Below are positions 15,436 to 21,415 of a stretch of DNA of 23,266 nt, piece by piece. The translations under genes were made by a program, and so were the position numbers. Source of the stretch: an uncultured delta proteobacterium (lineage in GTDB: Bacteria > RBG-13-61-14 > DRUE01); NCBI GenBank assembly GCA_903897985.1, contig CAIUDS010000508.1, positions 1 to 23,266 of the forward strand, read 5' to 3'. The notes under the pieces were generated by a model. That model was not told where the DNA came from, did not search any database, and saw only the letters and a list, made by a program, of their open reading frames with translations. Each line of letters begins with the position of its first letter. The first letter of the stretch is position 1.

Positions 15436-16068
15436 ATGACCGAAGCCAGCAGACAGGCGCTCGCGGCGCTTAGACACGCGGACAATTTTTCGTGGTATGT
15501 GATCCCGATCTTCGTGATCGTGGTTTACATTTACGCGGTGGAGGTCGAGAAGCGGAACTGGAGTTTGGTCCTGGCGGGCCTGGCGTTCTGGGGCATGGAC
15601 TGGTTCAACGAAATCTGGAACGGGCTGGTCCTGCATTTCACCGGCCGCTCGGCGCTCTGGACCGCGCCGGCCAAGAGCGCCTATGTCATCCTGGTCGGCT
15701 TGAATATCGAAATCACCATGATGTTCGCGATCCTGGGAATCGTATTGATCAAGATGTTGCCGAAGGACAAGCACACAAAGGTCCTGGGCATTCCCAACCG
15801 CTGGTTCTTTGCCGTGCTCAATTCATTCCTGTGCGTGGGCATCGAAGTCATCCTGAACAAAGCGCATGCGCTGATTTGGGAGTATCGCTTCTGGAACTGG
15901 CCGAACATCTGGCTGATCGCGATCTTCGGATACGGCTCGTTCATGGTGGTGAGCTTCTGGGTCTATGACCAGGAAAAGATCAGCGCCAAGCTGGCGGCGG
16001 TGGCCCTGATTTTCGCGGTGGACATCTTCGCCTTTATTCAGTTCGCGTTGATCTTGAGATGGATTTAG
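15436..16068 (+). CDS. Six-helix integral membrane protein of unknown family
   Basis: I do not recognise this 210-residue protein. It shows six hydrophobic segments (about residues 18-40, 46-70, 80-108, 118-142, 153-176 and 184-209) joined by very short loops. Acidic and Asn residues sit inside or next to helices, in NEIWNG, NIEITMM and GIEVILNKAHA. This suggests a polar pocket or a binding site rather than a simple anchor. The ATG at 15436 follows AAAGGAGG, and in-frame sequence upstream lacks a start with a ribosome site. It stands first in a row of plus-strand genes, 24 bases before the PIG-L gene, so the two are probably co-translated. A role in export of, or reaction on, the same substrate as the PIG-L protein is possible but is inference. 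Confidence 0.85.
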   Translation: MTEASRQALAALRHADNFSWYVIPIFVIVVYIYAVEVEKRNWSLVLAGLAFWGMDWFNEIWNGLVLHFTGRSALWTAPAKSAYVILVGLNIEITMMFAILGIVLIKMLPKDKHTKVLGIPNRWFFAVLNSFLCVGIEVILNKAHALIWEYRFWNWPNIWLIAIFGYGSFMVVSFWVYDQEKISAKLAAVALIFAVDIFAFIQFALILRWI

Positions 16069-16092
16069 AATAAAGACCAAGGAGGATTGGTC

Positions 16093-16872
16093 ATGAAAAA
16101 ATCGCTTCTGGTGATTGGGTGGTTTGCGCTGGCAATCATTGCTCCGTTTGCGCTCGCGGCCGCGGTCCCGCAAGGGAGCCTGCTCGATGGCGTCAAGCCC
16201 GGACCGGACGGGAAGATAGATTTGGTGACGATTTTTCCGCACGAGGATGACGAACTGAACGCGGCCGGGACTTTCATGAAGCTGAAGAAGGAAGACCCTC
16301 GGGTGCGCACGCATATCGTTTGCTTTACTTTGGGCGAGCTTTCCTCGGCCAAGGAAACCCTGAACCTCACCCCGGAGTTCCAGGGCAAGATCCGGACCAA
16401 GGAGTTGGAGGCCGCGGCCACGGTGATCGGCGTGGACTCGCTGATCCAGCTTCAATACCACGACCAGGGCCTGCCCAAGGTCCCGCCGGAGGAACTCCGC
16501 AACAAAGTTCTGGAGGTGATCGAGAAGACCGGCGCGGAAGTGGTGATCACCTACGGCCCGGACGGCATGACCGGGCACATGGACCACATGACGCTTTCCA
16601 AGGCGGTGGCCGAGGCTTTTCCGAAGAGCGCCGCGCAGAAGCTTTATTACGCGGCCATGCCCAAGGAATATTGCCCGCTGGTCAAGGCCATCAACAAGAC
16701 CGGCTGCACCGCGGCTACCATGTGCGTGGACATCAAGGCCGAAATGAAGCTGAAAAAGCTGGCCTGGTACGAGCACGCCACCCAGAAATTTTTCTCCGGC
16801 CCGATCCATTCGCCGGATTTCGAGTTCCTGCGCGAAGATGAGTGCTTCAACCTGGCGGCAAGCAAGCCTTGA
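16093..16872 (+). CDS. Secreted PIG-L (LmbE) family deacetylase
   Basis: This is a 259-residue protein with a signal peptide (about 1-23). The family removes acetyl groups from N-acetylglucosamine-type sugars with a zinc ion. The first metal motif, usually AHPDDE, reads PHEDDE (49-54), with His50 and Asp53 as expected ligands and Asp52 as the general base. The second is GHMDH (161-165), with His165 as the third ligand. The Pro of HPDD is changed to Glu, but all catalytic positions remain. The ATG at 16093 is preferred to TTG 16087 because GGAGG lies 7 bases before it. Export is unusual compared with the cytoplasmic MshB or BshB types and points to a periplasmic glycan or glycolipid. A remnant of a second copy of this gene lies at 20016-20093. 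Confidence 0.92.
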   Translation: MKKSLLVIGWFALAIIAPFALAAAVPQGSLLDGVKPGPDGKIDLVTIFPHEDDELNAAGTFMKLKKEDPRVRTHIVCFTLGELSSAKETLNLTPEFQGKIRTKELEAAATVIGVDSLIQLQYHDQGLPKVPPEELRNKVLEVIEKTGAEVVITYGPDGMTGHMDHMTLSKAVAEAFPKSAAQKLYYAAMPKEYCPLVKAINKTGCTAATMCVDIKAEMKLKKLAWYEHATQKFFSGPIHSPDFEFLREDECFNLAASKP

Positions 16873-16953
16873 TCAGGCCAAAGGCAGTTTAGCTGGATTC
16901 AAAAGATATCGGAGTGGCCGCCAATTTGAAAAACCGATCGAGAAGGAGTATGA

Positions 16954-18306
16954 TTGAAAGCGATGGCTGAGGAGAAAGTGGATAAAGTAAGAGACCCGAT
17001 CTATGGGTTTATCCACCTTGATAAGCTTGAAAAAGACATCATAAACACTCGTCCCTTCCAACGCTTAAAGAACATTAAACAACTGTCCTTCTGCTACTAT
17101 GTTTATCCCGGCGCCATGCATACAAGGTTTGAGCATTCCCTTGGGGTTATGGAGCTTGCAACCAAGGTTTTCGACCATTTCCGCCATAAAGGTCATCTTG
17201 ATTATGCTATCTTTGAAAAAAACATGAAGAGCAAAGAATTGGCCAATGTCGATACCGCTAGGCGAATTCTCAGGCTGACCGCGCTTCTGCATGATATTGG
17301 CCATCTGCCCTATTCTCATTCAGCAGAAACAATCCTCCCTTCTGGACAAAAGCACGAGGATGTATCAATTGCCATCATTAATAATTCCGAGGTGACGAAA
17401 GTTATTAAAGGTTCTTTTAAAAGCGATGCAAAAAAGATAATAAGAATAATAACCTCGCTCCTTTCGAAAGACCCGGTTCCGGAAGAATTCAATATACTCA
17501 AGCAGATTATTTCCGGACAATTTGATGCCGACCGAATTGATTACCTCATCAGAGATTCTCGTCATTGCGGGGTTCAATACGGCAATTTTGATTCCGATCG
17601 GCTTATTGAGACGCTGAGGGTAATTCATGACCCCGAAAAAGGAGGACTCCGATTAGCCATAGATCGTGGCGGGGTACATTGCCTGGAGGCTCTCATACTA
17701 GCTAGATATTTTATGTTTACCCAGGTATATTTCCATCGCACAAGAAGACTATATGATAAATATTTGGAGCATTTCCTTGCCGAATCAAAATACATTGATA
17801 TCGGCAAGGATTTGACTAAAGCCTGCAATTATGATGATTGCAGAATATGGGTAGAAATCCAAAACCAAGCAAAATCTGGAAAAAGCTTCTGGGCGAAAAG
17901 GTTATACGATCGTAAAAGCCATCACCAACTCATAAATGAAACCAGCGACCATGCAGATATTAAAGAGCTCCAGCAAATGGGATTGCTGGCGTCTGTCCTA
18001 GCAAAATATTATGGCAATAATAACATCATTTTTGATGTTGCTCCTGAAATGAAGAAGCCGCACAGGATCCATAAATTTTACACCGGGAAAAAGGATAAGG
18101 ACGGTGAAGACAAGAAAGAACTAGAAGAACTAATGGTGGTTTTGGATGATGGGTCCGAAAAACCGCTGCATGAGGAATCAGAGTGGCTAAGCAAAGGCCC
18201 CGATACACTGCATGTCGGTCGTCTTTATGCATTTGGGAATGAAGGCAAGATCAAAGAAATAAAAGGCAAAGCGGAAGAAATTAAGAGAAAAACAAAGGAG
18301 GGTTAA
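16954..18306 (+). CDS. HD-superfamily phosphohydrolase of the SAMHD1/YwfO (COG1078) type
   Basis: This 450-residue protein has all metal ligands of the dNTP triphosphohydrolase-like HD family: His61 in MHTRFEHSLGV, His113-Asp114 in LLHDIGHLPYSH, and Asp193 in FDADRIDYLIRD. The order and spacing match SAMHD1, which hydrolyses dNTPs to nucleoside and triphosphate. The N-terminus DPIYGFIHLDKLEKDIINT is also typical. The C-terminal third is charged and ends in a Lys/Glu-rich tail that may be a coiled helix. The start is a TTG at 16954 with AAGGAG 5 bases before it; the ATG at 16963 is the alternative (450 or 447 residues), but its spacing is long. The stop is one base from the next ATG, so translation is coupled. 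The actual nucleotide substrate is unknown, and cellular dNTP control or antiviral depletion are both possible. Confidence 0.9.
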   Translation: MKAMAEEKVDKVRDPIYGFIHLDKLEKDIINTRPFQRLKNIKQLSFCYYVYPGAMHTRFEHSLGVMELATKVFDHFRHKGHLDYAIFEKNMKSKELANVDTARRILRLTALLHDIGHLPYSHSAETILPSGQKHEDVSIAIINNSEVTKVIKGSFKSDAKKIIRIITSLLSKDPVPEEFNILKQIISGQFDADRIDYLIRDSRHCGVQYGNFDSDRLIETLRVIHDPEKGGLRLAIDRGGVHCLEALILARYFMFTQVYFHRTRRLYDKYLEHFLAESKYIDIGKDLTKACNYDDCRIWVEIQNQAKSGKSFWAKRLYDRKSHHQLINETSDHADIKELQQMGLLASVLAKYYGNNNIIFDVAPEMKKPHRIHKFYTGKKDKDGEDKKELEELMVVLDDGSEKPLHEESEWLSKGPDTLHVGRLYAFGNEGKIKEIKGKAEEIKRKTKEG

Positions 18307-18307
18307 T

Positions 18308-18871
18308 ATGCCTATTTTGCAATTTCCCGAGATCGAAGAAGACAAGGCACTTATACTTCTTTTTATCATAAAGAAATATAATTGCCTTGCGGACAATCAA
18401 CTTGGAAGGACTATCATGCAAAAATTGGTATACTTTCTAAAATTTGCGGGCTTGCCATTAAATTATTCTTTCAAGCTTTATCATTATGGCCCCTTTTCAA
18501 GCGAACTCTTGACGGATATGGATATTTTGCAAATAAGAGGCTTGATTGAGGACCATCGCGTTGAGAATGCATCGCGATATACGCTTGCCCAGAGAGGTGA
18601 ACAGCTTTTAATTGAAAAGGATTCAAAAATAAATGGGTTCAAGGACAAGACGGGAGAAATAGTTGATTTAGTTGGGAAGCTGAACGCAAGCGATATGGAG
18701 CTTTTTTCGACCACTCATTATATTTTTTGGGCTTACAAGAATTATTCGGGAAAATCACCGCAAAAGGATTTTGTTATTGATAAAGTTTACGAAATTAAAG
18801 AAAAGAAATTTCAGAAAAGGCAAATCATATCCGCCTTCGATCAAATGAAGCAAGTTGGCATGCTTGATTAA
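18308..18871 (+). CDS. YwgA / Panacea-like (SocA-type) small protein
   Basis: This 187-residue soluble protein begins one base after the HD gene stop, with GGAGG 6 bases before the ATG. Its core has LGRTIMQKLVYFLK (about 32-45) and then KLYHYGPFSSEL (56-67). This pair, Lys-Leu-x-Tyr-Phe followed by Tyr-Gly-Pro, is the hallmark of YwgA-like proteins and of the wider Panacea/SocA (DUF4065) antitoxin domain. In Bacillus subtilis I recall ywgA lying beside ywfO, which encodes an HD phosphohydrolase, so the pairing seen here appears to be conserved. It may bind and control the HD enzyme or tether it to a protease or chaperone; that is inference. A winged-helix fold is likely. The family call is moderately sure, and the antitoxin role is untested. 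Confidence 0.7.
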   Translation: MPILQFPEIEEDKALILLFIIKKYNCLADNQLGRTIMQKLVYFLKFAGLPLNYSFKLYHYGPFSSELLTDMDILQIRGLIEDHRVENASRYTLAQRGEQLLIEKDSKINGFKDKTGEIVDLVGKLNASDMELFSTTHYIFWAYKNYSGKSPQKDFVIDKVYEIKEKKFQKRQIISAFDQMKQVGMLD

Positions 18872-18906
18872 TTTCAATTTTGATGCCCCTTAGGAGCGAA
18901 ACAAAA

Positions 18907-20013
18907 ATGACAGCGAACCGGATGTTGACCGTCTTGGCCGCGGCGATGTTATTGGCGGCGAATGTGGGCGAGGTGGTGTTTTTTTCGGGTCACCGGAACG
19001 GCAAGGTGGAGGGGTTTGACAAGATTGATGCGAACATGTTCCGGGCGCAGCCCAAGAGCTCGAAATATTACACCGAAATCTGGTTCCATGAAATGCAGTT
19101 CGCGGACCCGGGCATCATCGTCATTGGAAATGTGCAAATGCACAATATCGGGCTTGGGAGCGGATATTGCGACTTCGCCACCACGGTCTCGGATCCCGCG
19201 GGCGTCATCTACCTGGACCGCAGCCCGATTGATCCCCAGGAGGTCAAGATTGACCAGGACGGCTTCGGGATCAGCGCGGGTCCGAACCGGATCGAACTCA
19301 AGGGCAATCAGTACTTCATCAAATATCGAGGCGCGGACATCTCGGCCGATCTCGTTTACAACATCCTGGTTCCAAGTTACCAGCAGGGCGACGGCTTGGT
19401 GGTGTTCAAGAAGAGCGGCGATTTCGTGCGCCAAAATCTCCCCATCCCGTGGGCGACCGTGAGCGGGACCGTGACTTATAACGGCAAGACCGTGAAGCTC
19501 TCGGGCATGGGCAGCATGAACCACGACTGGCAGGTCCTGTCCCCCACCCGATACATGAGCGAGTGGCGAGCCCTCTGGCTTTACACGCCGGACGCGACCA
19601 TCAGCGCCGTGCAATCATCTTCCCAGGACCTGAAGGGAAAATGGGCGCAGCGGCTCCTGGTGGCCGTGCCGGGCAAGATTTTGTTTTCCTCCCACGACTA
19701 CACTTTCTCGGACCTGGACCTGAAGCCCGTCGCCGGTTCCAAAGTCCCCTGCGCCATGCGCTACCGGGTGGAGGCCTCGGAGGGAGATGATTGGCTCAGG
19801 GGCGAGGTCAAGGTCACGCGCATCCAGGAAAGCGGAAATGTCCTGGCGGCCTATCCCGCGCTGTTCCGGAAATTGGCGGAGCTGGTGGTTTCCGAAACTT
19901 GGTCCTATCGCTTCTGGTGCGAGTTCAATTTTCAGTTCCATCAGGACGGCAAAACCAGGACCATCTCGGGCCGCGGCACCGGCAACTATGTCAGCTCGCT
20001 CAAGAGCGGCTAG
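18907..20013 (+). CDS. Secreted CrtC/AttH-like lipocalin-fold protein, copy 1
   Basis: This 368-residue protein has a hydrophobic signal peptide (about 1-18). Most of the chain is predicted beta strand. The block LSGMGSMNHDWQ (about 198-209), followed by EWRALWLYTPDA, resembles the conserved Gly-x-Gly-x-x-Asp-His-x-Trp site of the carotenoid 1,2-hydratase (CrtC), AttH and SVF1 lipocalin-like group. GSGYCDFATTVSDP (85-98) is also conserved between copies. Known members bind or hydrate hydrophobic ligands; no carotenoid genes lie here, so the ligand is open. The ATG at 18907 is chosen because AGGAG lies before it and because it gives exactly the length of copy 2; the ATG at 18880 would add nine residues absent there. 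It follows the AT-rich pair by 35 bases. Confidence 0.75.
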   Translation: MTANRMLTVLAAAMLLAANVGEVVFFSGHRNGKVEGFDKIDANMFRAQPKSSKYYTEIWFHEMQFADPGIIVIGNVQMHNIGLGSGYCDFATTVSDPAGVIYLDRSPIDPQEVKIDQDGFGISAGPNRIELKGNQYFIKYRGADISADLVYNILVPSYQQGDGLVVFKKSGDFVRQNLPIPWATVSGTVTYNGKTVKLSGMGSMNHDWQVLSPTRYMSEWRALWLYTPDATISAVQSSSQDLKGKWAQRLLVAVPGKILFSSHDYTFSDLDLKPVAGSKVPCAMRYRVEASEGDDWLRGEVKVTRIQESGNVLAAYPALFRKLAELVVSETWSYRFWCEFNFQFHQDGKTRTISGRGTGNYVSSLKSG

Positions 20014-20015
20014 TA

Positions 20016-20093
20016 AAACTCGGCCCGCTGCCCTCGCCGGACTTGACCTTCCTCCGTAACGAGGAATGCTTCAACCTGGCGGAGGAAAATTGA
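20016..20093 (+). pseudogene. Remnant of the 3' end of a PIG-L gene between the two lipocalin genes
   Basis: Read in frame to the TGA at 20091-20093, this stretch gives 25 codons ending GPLPSPDLTFLRNEECFNLA plus three residues. The intact PIG-L protein ends with GPIHSPDFEFLREDECFNLA plus four residues (its residues 237-259). Sixteen bases (TGCTTCAACCTGGCGG) are identical between them. The match begins just after the stop of lipocalin copy 1 and has no start codon or catalytic part, so it is a leftover of a deleted gene copy. Confidence 0.85.
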
Positions 20094-20147
20094 AACGGGA
20101 ATAGGAATTTGCGGATGCAACCAATTCCAGGATAGGAGACAAAAAAG

Positions 20148-21254
20148 ATGGTAAAAAACAGGATTCTGGCAATGCTGGCCGCGGCGATGATAGTGGCAGC
20201 GAGCGCAGGGGATGTGGTGTTTTTTCAGGGTCACCGGAACGGCAAGGTGGAGGGGTTCGACAAGACCGATGTCAACATGTTCCGGGCGCAGCCGCTGGGT
20301 TCAAAATATTACAACGAGGTCTGGTTCCATGAAACGCAATTCGCGGACCCGGGCATCATGGTGATCGTAAATGTGCAGCTGCACAACATGGGCCTCGGGA
20401 GCGGCTACTGCGATATCGCCACCACGGTCTCGGACCCCGCGGGCGTGGTTTTACTGGACCGCAGTTCGATGGATCCCGAGGATGTCAAGATTGACAAGGA
20501 AGGCTTCGGGATCAGCGCGGGCCCGCACCGGATCGAGCTCAAGGGCAATCAGTACTTCATCAAGTATCGGGGCGCGGACATCCAAACCGATCTCGTTTAC
20601 AACATCCTGGCCCCAAGTTTCCAGCAGGGCGACGGCAAGATCGTGTTCCAAAAGAGCGGCGACTTTGTGCGCTACAATTTCCCGATCCCCTGGGCGACCG
20701 TCACCGGGACCGTGACTTATAACGGCAAGACCGTGAAGCTCTCGGGCGTGGGCAGCATGAACCACGACTGGCAGATCCTGTCCCCAACGCGCTACATGAC
20801 CGACTGGCGCGCGGTCTGGCTTTACACGCCGGACGCGACCATCAGCATGGTGCGGTCATCTTCCCGCGACCTGGAGGGCAAATGGTCGCAGCGGCTCATG
20901 GTCGCCGAGCCGGGCAAGATTTTGTTTTCCTCCCACGACTACACCTTCTCGGACCTGGATATGAAGCCGGTGCCGGGATCAAAGGTGCCCTGCGCCATGC
21001 GCTACCATGTGGAGGCGGTTGAGGGGGACGACTGGCTCAAGGGCGAGGTCAAAGTCACGCGCATCCAGGAGCAGGGAAACATCCTGGCCGCTTATCCCGC
21101 GATCATACGGAAATTGGCGGAGCTGGTGGTTTCCGAAACCTGGTCCTATCGCTTCTGGTGCGAATTCAATTTCCAGTTCCATCAGGACGGCAAAACCAGA
21201 ACCATCAAGGGCAGCGGCACCGGCAATTATGTCAACTCGCTCAAGAGCGGCTGA
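20148..21254 (+). CDS. Secreted CrtC/AttH-like lipocalin-fold protein, copy 2
   Basis: This tandem paralog of the gene at 18907 also has 368 residues and aligns without gaps. I counted 66 differences, which is about 82% identity. The signal peptide varies most (10 of the first 26 residues), while GSMNHDWQ, WLYTPDATIS and the C-terminal block SETWSYRFWCEFNF are unchanged. The ATG at 20148 follows AGGAG by 9 bases, in a leader similar to that of copy 1. The gap before it (134 bases) holds the PIG-L remnant. Conservation with even spread of mild substitutions suggests both copies are under selection and may bind related ligands. Function is as uncertain as for copy 1. Confidence 0.78.
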   Translation: MVKNRILAMLAAAMIVAASAGDVVFFQGHRNGKVEGFDKTDVNMFRAQPLGSKYYNEVWFHETQFADPGIMVIVNVQLHNMGLGSGYCDIATTVSDPAGVVLLDRSSMDPEDVKIDKEGFGISAGPHRIELKGNQYFIKYRGADIQTDLVYNILAPSFQQGDGKIVFQKSGDFVRYNFPIPWATVTGTVTYNGKTVKLSGVGSMNHDWQILSPTRYMTDWRAVWLYTPDATISMVRSSSRDLEGKWSQRLMVAEPGKILFSSHDYTFSDLDMKPVPGSKVPCAMRYHVEAVEGDDWLKGEVKVTRIQEQGNILAAYPAIIRKLAELVVSETWSYRFWCEFNFQFHQDGKTRTIKGSGTGNYVNSLKSG

Positions 21255-21277
21255 GAAAACCTGGCTCGCGCCCTGTT

Positions 21278-21300
21278 AGGGACAGGGCTTGCCCTGCCCT
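21278..21300. repeat. GC-rich hairpin after lipocalin copy 2
   Basis: AGGGA-CAGGGC-TT-GCCCTG-CCCT forms a 10-bp stem with one bulged A and a 2-base loop, 24 bases beyond the stop at 21254. It may end transcription between two converging genes, although no T-run follows, or may be a dispersed intergenic palindrome. Confidence 0.45.
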
Positions 21301-21320
21301 GATTGGGTCGGAACAATATG

Positions 21321-21337
21321 GCAGGCTGGAAGCCCGC
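21321..21337. repeat. Imperfect palindrome GCAGGCTGGAAGCCCGC
   Basis: Six base pairs with one mismatch around a GGA loop. The minus-strand form, containing GCGGGCTTCCAGCC, resembles a dispersed intergenic motif I recall from several uncultured bacterial groups. The remaining bases from 21255 to 21415 hold no gene. Confidence 0.3.
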
Positions 21338-21415
21338 GCCACAATTTTGACGCGCCGCCCCGGCTTCAATCAGCCGCCCAAAAATTTTCTTTATCCCGCT
21401 TCAATCCGATGACGG

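Larger units (their letters stand above)
16954..18871 (+). other. AT-rich two-gene island (HD phosphohydrolase plus YwgA-like gene)
   Basis: Base composition falls sharply across these two genes. I counted 17 GC in bases 17401-17460, 25 in 17461-17520 and 20 in 18361-18420, against 38 in 19501-19560 in the next gene. The two genes are one base apart. No integrase, attachment repeats or inverted repeats were found at the borders. The block separates a PIG-L gene from a lipocalin gene that were probably once adjacent. Confidence 0.6.

Noticed and set aside
14721..15485. Long N-terminal extension of the alcohol dehydrogenase frame
   Set aside because: It reads out of phase through the flavin reductase gene. 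The ATG at 14720 has a ribosome site and matches the family N-terminus.
15823..16809. 328-codon open frame antisense to the membrane protein and PIG-L genes
   Set aside because: It spans two genuine plus-strand genes and their ribosome site, and has no motif of its own.
16950..16970. Six-codon leader peptide (ATG at 16950) overlapping the HD gene start
   Set aside because: The ATG is one base from the AAGGAG site, too close for initiation.
18907..21254. Carotenoid biosynthesis cluster
   Set aside because: The CrtC resemblance is distant and no phytoene synthase, desaturase or cyclase gene is present.
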